Origin: Stictocephala bisonia
Lineage: Eukaryota; Arthropoda; Insecta; Hemiptera; Membracidae
Direction: 5' to 3'
Assembly: GCA_035578905.1 (NCBI GenBank)
Contig: JAQJVL010002150.1
Span: forward strand, 1-64,000
Length of the DNA: 64,000 bases
Shown here one piece after another: positions 24,300 through 35,944 of this stretch; position 1 is the first letter of the stretch, and each line of letters starts with the position of its first letter. Position numbers and translations under genes: made by a program. The notes under the pieces were generated by a model. It was not told where the DNA came from, did no database searches, and worked only from the letters and a program-made list of their open reading frames with translations.

Positions 24300-26806
24300 C
24301 CCTTCTAGGACCAAGGATCAGGCTATTACTTCAAGGACCTGGTAGGCCCAATGAAGAAACATACGTTTCATTGAAATCATATATACTTAACTTGTACTAC
24401 ATATGAGGTTACATTGTTTACTTTATATTTATATGATTAAGAACATGTTATATGACTATTTTATTACATTTAATGAAAAAACTAAATTGAAAACTAAAAT
24501 AAGTGTGGCATATAAACAATTTTCTCAACAAATTTAAAGGATCATTTATTCATTGTCAGTATGCTCAGAATGGCATTTTTCACAGGTGACTGTATTTTTG
24601 CTATGTTTTCCACATACATGTTTTTCACAATTATTGCAAATAACCTTCGATTTACCTAACTTATCGTACTTCGTTTTCTTCGACCTCGCTTCACTTACAC
24701 AAATGTGGCATCTTCTACGACCAACTTCAACTTCTGGAGTAGCTTGAATTTGAACATTGTAATGACGTTTCTTTCCCAGAACTTCTTCTATGGCACACAA
24801 AGTGGTTTTATTTAGGCCCGTGATGTCTTGTGCTCGTACATTTATTTGAGGTTTGATTAGCTCAAGTGCCAACATGCGTAGAAACTGAAGCCGCCTATTG
24901 TTGTTTCCCAGTTTCCAGTTTGAACAGTTTTCAATGTACAAAGTGTAGGCATTTATACATACAATATCTAATAAAGTATAAAACACAGTCATGGGCCATC
25001 TTTTTGTTCTTCTTTTGACTGTGTAATTGCGTGCCATTTGATCTACTGAATCGACGCCTCCTTTTGAACTGTTATAAAATGTGACAATATAAGGTTTGTG
25101 TTTATCATCATCACTCACACTGTCGTCTTCATGTTGAGTAGATAGCATGATTAGGTTGCGCACTGGCTTATCTTTTACTTTGTAAGACACAAGTATAACA
25201 GGAGCCTGATTTGTTCGACTGTCTGTAAAAGCAAACATAGAAGAGTACACTGGCCTTTCACGAACGTCTTTTAGCTCTGTTGGTATGTGTTTTCTGTTAA
25301 GTTGCATGGTACCTACCAAGGTTAGTTTATATTCATTGTACAGTTTTTCGGCGAGATCAACAGATGTGTAGTACCTGTCGGTGGTTACATTCCTACCGGA
25401 CTGAGCAATAGGCATCACTAACCGGCACACAAGCGGAATTGTACCCCTTTCAATGTCTGTTCTTCCACAATATACGTCCATGTTCAACACATATCCGGAG
25501 TTAGCATCACATAGCATCCTAATGAGAATTCCATATTTACCGGGCTTATCCTTCATGAATACTTTGAAGGGGAATCGTCTACGAAAAAGAGACAGCATTT
25601 CATCAATAGTGGTATTCTCACCTGCTGAAAGATATTGTGGAAATAGTTTATTGACAAGCTCATAAATACTACTCATAGGAGTGAATTTATCTGTGATTCT
25701 TCTAGCCTCTCTTGTATTTTTATCATCAAATCGTAGTATGTTTGTGATTTGAATAAATCTTGTACGACTCATGACTGCATTGTAAACGGGACGGCCATAC
25801 AAAGTTGACCAAAGTTCGTGATAATCAACTTTGCTATCTTTGTTTGACCCCATAAGGGTAATAAGACCAATGTAGGCCATCAACTCAGTCCCATCAGTAA
25901 GTGGAATATTTTTCCTCCTAGCCTCTTCTTTTGTATGGGTAACAATAATATTTATTATTTCAGGTGTAAAAAATGTTTCAAAATATTCTTTTGCACTGGT
26001 TACTATTCCCTGCCGTTTTATGCCTGGTCTTTCACGAATAATATTTTGGGTTCATCTTCTAGTAACCCGTTGAGGATAACTTACATACTGCCTTGGATTA
26101 TTGTTTCCCTTACACACGTAAACATTACCAATTACATGGGGTCTAGGCCTACCTTGGATATTTCCCTGTAGAGAGACAGGCTGATTTTCAGTGGAAAGTT
26201 CAGGCTCCACAACTTCATTTTCAAACTGTTCTTCAAGCTCTATAAAGTTATGTTCTGTCTCACTACATTCTTCTCCATTATCATCATCACTAAACTGAAT
26301 CTGTCTATTTCACTTGGATGTTCATATAAGTAACTCATCTTTTGGTGTAAACAAGAACAATGCACATATAACCTCACAAACACAAACCAACACAACTGGT
26401 AGTCTGATAGAAACACATGGCAAATCATTTCTGTTGGTTGTGCAGTACTGCCAACTGTGCACATGTAAGGGAAAATTTACCTCAGATATTCAACTTGTAA
26501 TATTGATATGTACATTCATGTAAATACAGTTTGTATTCGTATAAATAAATAATTTGTTGAAGAATTACATTATTAACCAAGGGTTACACGGAGTACCAAG
26601 GGGGGGCTTCAGAAGCCCATACGCACTTTTGTTGTTGTTACGGGCAGGAATGTGTGTAAAAAAACAGAATGTATATTTAAATGTATTCTTTAACTAGCTA
26701 CTGACAATATCCAATTTTATCTAAATTTTCTAGAAAGCTTTTATACTAAAAAATTACAAAATATAAAAAAATGGGCCTGATAGGCCCCCCCTTGGTCCTA
26801 GAAGGG
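24300..26806 (-). mobile_element. piggyBac-family DNA transposon with both ends
   Basis: Perfect 17-bp terminal inverted repeats, CCCTTCTAGGACCAAGG at 24300-24316 and its complement CCTTGGTCCTAGAAGGG at 26790-26806. TTAA is duplicated immediately outside (24296-24299 and 26807-26810), the piggyBac signature. Sub-terminal motifs are also roughly inverted (GACCTGGTAGGCCCAAT near 24338; ATGGGCCTGATAGGCC near 26771). The element is 2507 bp and holds a minus-strand transposase. The intact ends suggest it could still be mobilised in trans, although the transposase is interrupted. Confidence 0.95.
24546..26336 (-). CDS. piggyBac-like transposase (DDE_Tnp_1_7), N-terminus interrupted
   Basis: The longest open part, 24546-25883, is 445 codons and extends in frame upstream to about 26050. 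It carries the piggyBac core: ELMAYIGLITLMG, LYGRPVYNAVMSRTRF, KPGKYGILIRMLCDANSGY, VTTDRYYTSVDLAEKL (first catalytic Asp region) and GGVDSVDQMARNYTVKRRTK (third Asp region). The second catalytic acidic residue is harder to place. The C-terminus is a cysteine-rich finger (CHICVSE...CNNCEKHVCGKHS...CEKC), as in active family members. Upstream there is an in-frame TGA near 26053 (after PQRVTRR). A one-base frameshift near 26309 separates a start segment MSYLYEHPSEIDRF (ATG at about 26336) from the acidic stretch FSDDDNGEE. So the catalytic part is intact but the full protein is not readable without these two lesions, unless an unrecognised intron removes them. Confidence 0.85.
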
Positions 26807-27003
26807 TTAAAAATAAATGCCTAGTAAACATGTTAAATGATAGTTTGTAATACTTGTAATACAAATTGTGTTGCCACCATTTTGGCAACAGAGGTGGTTG
26901 CGCGCTTAGTTTTTTGACGTATCGACATTAGTACAAAGTTTCAACTGTATCAGATTTGGAAAATATTGTTGTAAAAAAATATAGCAAGGCTAAAATATAG
27001 GCA

Positions 27004-27121
<118 letters not shown>

Positions 27122-27598
27122 CTGGGGCAGAGGAGAAACTGCTACCAGGCGCGTCCCCACAAGCGGATAGGGGAACGCTCACTGTCCTTAGATGATGCTT
27201 ATTTTTATAGTTGATGAGGACAGGGGGTAGGAGCCAAATAAAATACGCTCCCGCGGACAAAACTCTCCTTCAATTATGAAGGATTAGTCACAACACCTGA
27301 CCAATGGGTCACGTATGCAAGCGGATATGGTGACGCTGCTCGAAAGAGATGTGCGATATGATCCGTCTAGCGCGGTGTGCGTGGTAACTCCCGGCATCTA
27401 CGTGCCGCACCCACGGGAGCAAGAGGAAGCCGATGAAGGAAGAAGGTGCAAGGTCGAAGCGGTTGAAATTTCCCACTTCAATGGCCACAAGCTCTTATAA
27501 CAATGAAGGTAGCTATAGGAGTGATCACCCCTCCACTTCCTGAGGCATCGCGTTCGGAGACGACCTCCTGCTTTGGAGTATCATTGATGCTATAGATA

Positions 27599-28954
27599 AT
27601 GAAAAAAAATCAAACAAATGAAGAGACTGGAGGAGATGGGCCTCACGCCCAACAAGCAGCGATCGAGGCAGGCGCTGAAACGAAGAGGGGGCAGGCACTG
27701 AAACGCCTTGAAGAGCTGACCAGTGAGCTACATGAGTTTGTCCAATCGAAGGTCAATATTCACAAGGAGATCAAGACCAAGACAACTATGGTACTAAATG
27801 CCTTAAAACGTTTCCAAATACTGGATCAGGAATGGCAGTCATGGAAACGATGCACTCCGCATGTTACACCAGAGAGAAGTGAGCAAACTGCTGCTGTAAG
27901 CGTAGAAGCAATGGGCACCGGAGTTGAAGGTGACGGAGAATCAATTATTGAAGAGGAAAGGGAGGCTGTTACGAAGACTGGTAAGAGGAAAGACCGTACC
28001 TCGCCAGACCCAACGTACATCCAAGCGACCAAGACAAAGGACCTGAAACCGAGCCCTCCGGAAAACGTGGTGTCACAGAACGCCGAAAAAGAGGCGACCG
28101 GATGGCAAGAAGTCCAAAGCAAGAAGGATAAGAGGAAGCAAGCCAAAGAACAGCTTTCAAAGGAACCGACGAAGAAGCCCCGACTGGAGCCTAAGCGTAA
28201 GAAAACCTTCAAGTGGACCAAACCTGACGCGCTGATCATACGTCCAGCAGAAAAGACTAAGTATGCCGATATTTTGCGTCGAATAAAGCAGGACGTCCCT
28301 GATGAGCAGGTCTACACGGCAGTCGAGAAGATTTATAAAACGACTACCGGAGACATGCTGATTACACTATCGAGAAACAGCAGGGACAAAGGCCAAGTCT
28401 TGCAAAAAATCATAGCAGGCATTCTTAAAGAAGATGCCAAAGTGGTTTGCTCGGGCCCACAAGAGACTATTGAAATTCGAGATATTGACGATGACACAAC
28501 AAAAAATGACATCCAGGCTGCCCTGTGGAAGGAAGCAGGAGAAACGGGTGAGATTCCGCTGGAGGCAATAAAAATCCGTAAGGCCTATAGAGGTACCCAG
28601 ATTGCCACAGTGACATTGCCAGCGACCACGGCACAAAAATTACTTGATGAAAAGGGCAAGATTCGGATTGGCTGGGTCAATTGTAGAGTCAGAGAAACAA
28701 AGAGACCAATCCAATGCTTCAAATGCTGGCACTTTGGACATCATGGATCTGAGTGTAAGAGCAAAGTGGACCGGACTAAGCTATGTATCAGGTGTGGACA
28801 AGAAGGACATAAGATCGCTGAGTGTAAAAATCCAGCGAAATGTGCTTTATGCACTGAGCGGCAAAGTGCAGAGGATGTCGCTCACCATGCCGGTAAACAT
28901 AGATGCCCAGTATACAAAGAGGCACTCAAGAAGATGATGAATAAATGGACATGA
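27599..28954 (+). CDS. LINE ORF1: Gag-like nucleic-acid-binding protein
   Basis: 451 codons. The N-terminal half is charged and probably disordered (LEELTSELHEFVQSKVNIHK, then a Lys/Glu-rich region to about residue 200). A central region (about 220-350) resembles the RRM-like fold of R1/TRAS-type ORF1 (LIIRPAEKTKYADILRRIKQ). The C-terminus carries zinc knuckles: CFKCWHFGHHGSEC, CIRCGQEGHKIAEC, and a third variant starting CALC with a distal H..C. Such proteins coat the element RNA and guide it to the target. The stop TGA (28952-28954) overlaps the ORF2 start, consistent with termination-reinitiation. The first ATG at 27599 follows an in-frame untranslated leader of about 480 bp. Confidence 0.9.
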   Translation: MKKNQTNEETGGDGPHAQQAAIEAGAETKRGQALKRLEELTSELHEFVQSKVNIHKEIKTKTTMVLNALKRFQILDQEWQSWKRCTPHVTPERSEQTAAVSVEAMGTGVEGDGESIIEEEREAVTKTGKRKDRTSPDPTYIQATKTKDLKPSPPENVVSQNAEKEATGWQEVQSKKDKRKQAKEQLSKEPTKKPRLEPKRKKTFKWTKPDALIIRPAEKTKYADILRRIKQDVPDEQVYTAVEKIYKTTTGDMLITLSRNSRDKGQVLQKIIAGILKEDAKVVCSGPQETIEIRDIDDDTTKNDIQAALWKEAGETGEIPLEAIKIRKAYRGTQIATVTLPATTAQKLLDEKGKIRIGWVNCRVRETKRPIQCFKCWHFGHHGSECKSKVDRTKLCIRCGQEGHKIAECKNPAKCALCTERQSAEDVAHHAGKHRCPVYKEALKKMMNKWT

Positions 28955-31929
28955 GGATACTGCAGCTAAACCTTAACCATTGTGAGGCTGCGCATGACCT
29001 GCTCGTGCAGACAGTGCGCGAAGAAGAGATAGATTTAGTGCTGATAGCAGAGCCATACAGACACCTCAGCACCCAAGCCTGGGAAACTGACAGCACCACT
29101 AAAGCTGCCATTTGGTCCTGTGGTAAGCTCCCTTTCCAAAGTGCAGTCAATAATAGCAGTGCTGGCTTTGTGGCAGTATCAGTAGATGGCGTCCGCGTCT
29201 ACAGCTGCTATGCACCTCCTAGCCTATCCATCACTGATTTCACGGATTTTTTGGACCGACTGACCGATGATGCAAAGCAGTATTACCCCATTGCAATAGC
29301 TGGAGACTTCAATTCTTGGGCAGTAGACTGGGGCAGCACGCTTACTAACCCACGTGGAAAAGCACTATTGGAAGCAATGGCGACGCTGGATGTAGTCCTT
29401 CTCAACAACGGTGACACACCAACATATACTAAAGGAGGGGCTAGTTCGATAGTAGACCTTACATTCGTCAGCAGCAGCTTAGTAAGAAGAAGCTACTCTT
29501 GGGCAGTTATGAACATATATACCGCCAGCGACCATAGTGCAATACTATGGGAAGTATCAACTGGCCATCACCCTCGACAAGCAACTAGACGAACTAATTC
29601 AGTTGGATGGAAAGTTAAATCTTTTGATCCAGATGCCTTTGTAGTGGCATTAGACAACGATCTGATCACCACTGGCAGTGCTGAAGAGAAGACAAAGGAA
29701 CTGATGAGAAGAGTCTCCCAGGCTTGTGATGCTACCATGCCTCGGAAACGTGACATGAATCAACGACTGGCGGTGCACTGGTGGAACGACACCATCAGCG
29801 CACTCCGAAAAGAGTGTCTTAGGAAAAGAAGATTATCCCAGCGGGGCTATCGACAACCTAACTCTGTAGTACTAAGGGCAGAGTACAAAAAAGCCCGTCG
29901 AGAACTGAATAAAGCCATCAAAGAGAGTAAAAGACGCTGCTGGAAGGAGCTCGTCGAAGAGGTAGAAAAAGATCCATGGGGTAGGCCGTACAAGGTGGTC
30001 ATGACCCATCTAAAATGTCAGCCAATGCCGTCTCCTACTTGCCCACAGCTCCTTAAGAAGATCGTTTTCAAACTGTTCCCTAGGCAACGTGAGTTCGCCT
30101 ACTTATCAGCGCAGCTCAACTACGAAGACATCCCACCTGTCACGGAGGAGGAACTTATGGAGGCATGTAAACGTGTAGGAAATAATAAGGTGCTTGGTTT
30201 GGATGGAATCCCGAACATAGCATTAAAAACAGCTATTAAAGCAGCACCAGCATTATTCTTAGAGACCTACGAGTCGTGCATCAAAGAAGGGATCTTTCCC
30301 AGACGATGGAAGCAGCAGAGATTAGTACTACTCCCAAAGGGAAAAAAGCCACCGGATGAACCATCATCTTACCGCCCACTCTGTATGTTAGATACGGCAG
30401 GTAAAATATTGGAGCGCATAATTCATCAAAGGATAGAAGCTGTCGTCGATCCACTTCTTGCAGATAACCAATATGGATTTCGGAAAGGACGAGCAACACT
30501 TGATGCAATCAACTTGGTCGTCAATACAGCCAAGGAGGCAATCGCCGGAAAAAGATGGAAAGGTGGTAAGAAAAAGTATTGTTTGGTGGCTGCTTTGGAC
30601 ATCAAGAATGCTTTTAACTCCGCCAACTGGGACTGCTTTATGCGAGCTCTCGAAGACAAAAAAGTACCAGAATACCTGCTTCGCATGGTAGCAAGCTACT
30701 TTTCGAATAGGGTACTACAGTATGACACAAAAAATGGCCCGAAAGAGTACGATATCACTGGAGGAGTACCACAAGGTTCAGTTCTTGGACCACTTCTATG
30801 GAACATCATGTACGATGGACTCTTGAGAATCGCGTTGCCATCAGAGGTCAAGTTGGTTGCATATGCCGATGATGTAGCTGTTATGATAGTGGCGAAACAT
30901 CTGGAGGAGATAAACCTAGCCTTCGATATCACATTTAGTCGGATTAACCAATGGATGGAGATGATGAACTTGGAGCTAGCTAAGCACAAGACTGAAGCTG
31001 TGCTCATTACCAGCAGACAGGTGGTAGAAACAATCAAGTTCGAGGTCGGAGACCAAGAGATCACATCACAACCATTTATCCGATACTTAGGAGTGATGCT
31101 TGATGCTCGACTTAATTTCAAACAGCAGGTCGACTATGTCAGTACCAAGGCGTCAGTAGTGAGAGCGAGCTTATCACGACTGATGCCTAACGTCGGAGGA
31201 CCAAAGCAGAGCAGAAGGCTGCTGTTGTCATCGGTAGTCACATCGGTGCTCACATATGGAATATCCATTTGGGCTGATGCACTAGACACGCAGGAATCAT
31301 GGAGAAAGGCGGGCCCAGTTTATCGACAGAGTGCTCTGGGAGTAGCCAGCGCTTTCCACACAATATCTGAGGAAGCAGTCTATGTCATTTCTGGAATTCT
31401 CCCACTTAAAATCCTAGCCGTAGAACGACGGGCTCTGTACCATCGAAAGAGGACGACCTCACTAAGTCCTGAGAAACTGAGAACTGAAGAGAGACAATAT
31501 AGTATAGCACGATGGCAGCACCAATGGGATGCTGCAGAGAGAGGCAGGTGGACGTACCGTCTTATACCGAGGATAGTAGGCTGGCTGAACCGAAATCATG
31601 GAGAGGTCAATTACTATCTCACACAGATGTTGTCGGGACACGGCTGCTTCCGAGCTTATCTTCACCGCTTCAAGCATGATGATTCCCCGGAGTGTCCGTC
31701 CTGTCCAGGAGTCGCTGAAGATGTGGAGCATGTGTTTTTTGAGTGTCCTCGTTTCAACCAAGAACGTGAAAAGTTAGAAATGATCCTCAACAAGAGAATC
31801 AAACCAGAGACGATAGTAGAAGAAATGATATCAAGTGAAACTGTCTGGAATGCAACAAGTGCATTCGCTACTGAAGTACTTACAGAGTTACGTTCCATAG
31901 AAAGAATAAGAGCAAAAGCTAGAACTTAG
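28945..31929 (+). CDS. LINE ORF2: AP endonuclease and reverse transcriptase
   Basis: 994 codons. The apurinic-type endonuclease spans about residues 1-220: LQLNLNHCEAAHDLL, DLVLIAEPYR, IAGDFNSWAVDWG and TASDHSAILWEV contain the catalytic N, E, D/N and SDH residues. A linker follows. The RT spans about residues 420-700: GLDGIPNIALK, YGFRKGRATLDAI, VAALDIKNAFNSANW, GGVPQGSVLGPLLWN and the catalytic VAYADDVAVM. The C-terminus has LSGHGCFRAYLHRF and a C-x2-C-x8-H-x4-C finger (CPSCPGVAEDVEHVFFEC). There is no RNase H domain, as expected for R1. It nicks the target and primes reverse transcription on the cut end. All catalytic residues are present and no stop interrupts the frame. Confidence 0.95.
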   Translation: MDMRILQLNLNHCEAAHDLLVQTVREEEIDLVLIAEPYRHLSTQAWETDSTTKAAIWSCGKLPFQSAVNNSSAGFVAVSVDGVRVYSCYAPPSLSITDFTDFLDRLTDDAKQYYPIAIAGDFNSWAVDWGSTLTNPRGKALLEAMATLDVVLLNNGDTPTYTKGGASSIVDLTFVSSSLVRRSYSWAVMNIYTASDHSAILWEVSTGHHPRQATRRTNSVGWKVKSFDPDAFVVALDNDLITTGSAEEKTKELMRRVSQACDATMPRKRDMNQRLAVHWWNDTISALRKECLRKRRLSQRGYRQPNSVVLRAEYKKARRELNKAIKESKRRCWKELVEEVEKDPWGRPYKVVMTHLKCQPMPSPTCPQLLKKIVFKLFPRQREFAYLSAQLNYEDIPPVTEEELMEACKRVGNNKVLGLDGIPNIALKTAIKAAPALFLETYESCIKEGIFPRRWKQQRLVLLPKGKKPPDEPSSYRPLCMLDTAGKILERIIHQRIEAVVDPLLADNQYGFRKGRATLDAINLVVNTAKEAIAGKRWKGGKKKYCLVAALDIKNAFNSANWDCFMRALEDKKVPEYLLRMVASYFSNRVLQYDTKNGPKEYDITGGVPQGSVLGPLLWNIMYDGLLRIALPSEVKLVAYADDVAVMIVAKHLEEINLAFDITFSRINQWMEMMNLELAKHKTEAVLITSRQVVETIKFEVGDQEITSQPFIRYLGVMLDARLNFKQQVDYVSTKASVVRASLSRLMPNVGGPKQSRRLLLSSVVTSVLTYGISIWADALDTQESWRKAGPVYRQSALGVASAFHTISEEAVYVISGILPLKILAVERRALYHRKRTTSLSPEKLRTEERQYSIARWQHQWDAAERGRWTYRLIPRIVGWLNRNHGEVNYYLTQMLSGHGCFRAYLHRFKHDDSPECPSCPGVAEDVEHVFFECPRFNQEREKLEMILNKRIKPETIVEEMISSETVWNATSAFATEVLTELRSIERIRAKART

Positions 31930-32190
31930 AAGGAAGGTAGAAACAACACCTTAGTCACCCGAAGGAATAGCGATAGCTAATTCCTCCCCCCGCGATGTAA
32001 TGCCTAGACGGCGGTTTCCGTGGGGGATTAGAGGCCAGAAGACAGGAGTGGTTTTAGTGAGTATGGGCGCTAGTGTCAAGTTTAGTACGACACTGCGTCG
32101 AGTCTCACATATCCAGGCAAATAACTACTATAATCAATAATAACAACTATGGGCCTCTGCCTGGAATGCGTAAATGCATTTCCACTTCTG

Positions 32191-32224
<34 letters not shown>
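31930..32224 (+). other. LINE 3' UTR and poly(A) tail
   Basis: About 260 bp with CTAATTCCTCCCCCCGCGAT, TAATGCCTAGACGGCGG, GGGGGATTAGAGGCCAGAAG, then about 31 A residues. The two C/G-rich parts, CCTCCCCCC and GTGGGGGATTAG, are roughly complementary and could form a stem recognised by the RT. Confidence 0.8.
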
Positions 32225-32400
<176 letters not shown>

Positions 32401-33945
32401 AAATAAATAATTCTCACGATCATAGATTTGTCTTTCAATTAGTAAGAGAATTCAGAGAGAAAAAATCTTTAGATGTTACCGGAGATCGGATGAAGGTAAG
32501 TCTTTGATAGGTGAAACTTTGTCAAACATTCTCAATATTAAAGCCCTTTGATCCTATTTATTGGTTGGCAGTCATGAAGCTTAGCGTCTGTACTGATTTT
32601 ATTGTACTTTATTTCAAATGCTTCATATCTGTTTAATTTACGGAGCTATAATGTGTATGGTTGAGTAGGTTGATCAATACCTCCGTATGTATATGAGTGA
32701 GTAGGTGAGTCAATGCCTTTGTGCGTGTATGGATCGTTGGGTGTTTCTGAGTATCTGTAAAATTTGTTATATTTCAAGATAGTTCCACAAAGATACAAAG
32801 TTAATCATAATGAACTTTGTAGGCAATTAAGGCACAAAATAGAAAAAATAATAAACCTTTTTATTATTAAAATGTTCAAACCTTATTATTTTTTCATATT
32901 AGGAGACTAAGTTATATATGGAATATAATTAATAAACGTAAATATCTTGTTGTAATGCTATACGAATTCTGTCTCTTTATAACATTTTTGAATAAAGAAA
33001 AGTTTATATGGATGAAGTTATTAATTTAAGCGTTATATAAGTTGGTAAATATGTTTATAAATTTAAGTCTTTGAACTTGTGATAGTATTCTGAAAGAAGA
33101 GGTTTTATATGTCACGGGAGATTGGTTGAAGGGAGCGTCTTTGATAGATGAAGCCTTGTATGTAATTCTCAATATCAGAGTCTTTGATCTTCTTTAGTAT
33201 TTGTTAGTCATCAAGCTTAGAGTCCATAAACATACCTTAATTATGTATTATATCTTGATAGTTTTGTGATTTATCACAACTATTTATTGAATTCTATTTC
33301 AATGTCTATATATAAAATAATAATAATAATAATATGTGGAATAAATAATAATATGTGGAATAAAATGTGATTGTAATTTATTTAACATAGATAAGATTGT
33401 ATATAGTATATATGCACTACTTATGGGTTTCATGACCAACCCATATCAAGTAATACATTATGACTTTTAATATTATGATAAATTTAAAAATGTGTTAATT
33501 AACTAAAGTGAAAATGAAGAAAATGTTTTTTCATCTAATGTTCCGTTTGTAAGACAGACAATTATATCTTGTTTTTTTGGGTGTGTTAAAAAAATTTAAA
33601 AAACGTAAAAATTACAAGCCTCTTTAAAGTAATTTTCTTCTTATAAATGTATAAAATATCTTACAGAGATTATAGTAAAAATTGGACCAGAACATTGTTT
33701 AAAAATACATAGGATTTTTATACTATTCTTTTACATTATGACTAAAATTATCTAATATTTCAGCCTGCCTATAAAACCTATAGTTTATATTCTGCCTATA
33801 GTTTATGATACAAGAATAAACTATAGTTAATATCAAAACAACTGTTTGGTTTAATGCTAAGGCCAGTACTTCTCACTCTTATTATGCACTAAAATATATT
33901 GTATTTTCTGCACTGTTGTATTTTCTTAATTTAATATGTAAAGTG
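32401..33945. other. AT-rich intergenic sequence with one degraded 36-bp-family tract
   Basis: At about 32655-32755 there are degenerate units (TGAGTAGGTTGATCAATACC, GTGCGTGTATGGATCGTTGG) resembling the G-rich strand of the neighbouring array. Two further segments resemble each other: about 32505-32590 (AGGTGAAACTTTGTCAAACA) and about 33135-33225 (AGATGAAGCCTTGTATGTAA), a possible old duplication. No gene seen. Confidence 0.45.
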
Positions 33946-33949
33946 CTAC

Positions 33950-35505
33950 TGTCCCACATGCCCTCCCGTACATATCTGTGATACTGCCCCACCTAGTCTC
34001 CCAGACAAGTAATGTGCTATTGACCCACCTGACTTCCCGGAAAAGTACATTGCTACTAACCCACCCACCCTCCCGGACAAGTACAGTGCTACTGACCCAC
34101 ATGCCCTCCCATACATATCAGTGATACTGACCCACCCATTCTCCCATACATATCAGTGATACTGACCCACCCACTCTCCCATACATATCAGTGATACGGA
34201 CCTACCCACTCTCCCATACATATGATACTCACCCACCCACTCTACCATACATATCAGTAATACTGACCCACCCACTCTCCCATACATATACGTGATACTC
34301 ACCCACCCATCCATTCTCCCATACATATCAGTAATACTGACCCACTCACTCTCCCATACATATCAGTGATACTGACCCATCTACTCTCCTAGACAAGTAC
34401 TGTGCTACTGACCCACCCGACTTCCCAGAAAAGTACATTGCTACTAACCCACCAACCCTCCCGGACAAGTACAGTGCTTCTGACCCATCCGCCCTCCCGG
34501 ACAAGTACAGTGCTACTAACCCACCAACCCTCCCGGACAAGTACAGTGCTACTAATCCACCAACCCTCCCGGAAAAGTACAGTGCTACTGACCCATCCGC
34601 CCTCCCGGACAAGTACATTGCTACTAACCCACCAAACCTCCCGGACAAGTACAGTGCTACTGACCCAACAGCCCTCCCGGACAATAACAGTGATACTGAC
34701 CCACCCGCCCTTCATGACAAGTACAGTGCAACTGACCCACCCACTCTCCCATACATATCCAGTGATACTGTCCCACCCGCTCTCCCATACAAATACTGTG
34801 CTATTTACCCACCCACTCTTCCAACAAGTACAATGATACTGACCCACCCGCTTTCCCGGACAAGTACAGAGCTACTGATCCACCCATCCTCTCGGAAAAG
34901 TACTTGATATTGACCCACCCGCCCTCACGGGGAAGTACAGTGTTTCTGACCAACCCGCCCTCCCAGTCAGGTACAGTGCAACTGACTAACCCGCTCTTCC
35001 CGGAAAAGTACAGTGCTACTGACTCACCCGCCCTCCCGGACAAGTACAGAGCTACTGATCCACCCGCCCTCCCGGATTAGTACAGTGCAACTAACCCACC
35101 CACCCTCCCGGACAAGTACAGTAATACTGACCCACCCGGCCTTCCCGTAAAAATACATTAATACTGACGCACTCGCCCTTCCTGGACAAATACAGTGATA
35201 CTGACCCACCCACCCTCCCGGACAAGTACAGTGATACTGACCCACCCGCCCTTCCTGGACAAGTACAGTGATACTGACCCACCCGCCCTTCCCGGACAAA
35301 TACAGTGATACTGACCCACCTGCCCTTCCTGGATAAGTACAGTGATACTGACCCACCCACCCTTCTCGGACAAGTACAGCGATACTGACCCACTCGCCCT
35401 TCCCGGACAAGTACAGTGCAACTGAACCACCCACCCTCCCGGACAAGTACAGTGATACTGACCCACCCGCCCTTCCCGGAAAAATACAGTGCTACTGAAC
35501 ATTTA
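33950..35505. repeat. 36-bp minisatellite array (about 43 units)
   Basis: The consensus unit is TGACCCACCCGCCCTCCCGG followed by ACAAGTACAGTGATAC. The left third is a CCATACATATCAGTGATACT variant. The 36-bp period is a multiple of three, so long overlapping open frames occur on both strands (34346-35502, translating as GQYHCTCPGGWV-like or LLTHPPSRTST-like repeats). They have no non-repetitive part and are not called as genes. Confidence 0.95.
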
Positions 35506-35944
35506 TTTATTTCATGTGTATTGAGAAAAATTCAGTCTTACTTTACCTTTGTAAGATGTAAGAGCAGATACATATTGATTTTTATACCAGATACATAATA
35601 TAAAATAAACATAAATATAAAACGAAATGTACCAATATGTTTGTAATGCACGTAAAAATCGTCTATAAAGATTTATACAACAATACATTAATTGATTTAC
35701 TTCACTCAAAATAGATTCACTTCTGATTGCAAGAAGGTTGAATTTGTGAATGGGTTTAATTCCTTAACGCAGTTACACAAGGTACAGAAGGGTGTGAAAA
35801 GCTCCCTCCTTTGTACAGGAAAAGTGACAGAAGGAAACTCTTTCCACTTAATTGAATGGTGGCTTCAATAACGTGATTGAAACAATAAAGAAGTGATAAT
35901 TAGGTTATTAACAATTAAATTGAATATACATGGCTGGAGACTAT

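Larger units (their letters stand above)
27122..32224 (+). mobile_element. Full-length R1-clade non-LTR retrotransposon inserted in (CA)n
   Basis: About 5.1 kb. It has a 5' UTR from about 27122, ORF1 (27599-28954), ORF2 (28945-31929) overlapping by 10 nt, a GC-rich 3' UTR with GACGGCGGTTTCCGTGGGGG and CAGAAGACAGGAGTGGTTTT, and a poly(A) tail of about 31 A at 32194-32224. It is bounded on the left by (CA)n and on the right by (CA)n. The gag with three zinc knuckles, the AP endonuclease, the RT and the CCHC tail place it in the R1 clade. Within this clade some families (Waldo, Mino) are known to target AC-type microsatellites. Both ORFs are open, so the copy is recent and may be active. Confidence 0.93.

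Noticed and set aside
27826..28239. Minus-strand frames opposite LINE ORF1 and ORF2
   Set aside because: Shadows of the plus-strand retrotransposon proteins, which carry all the recognisable motifs.
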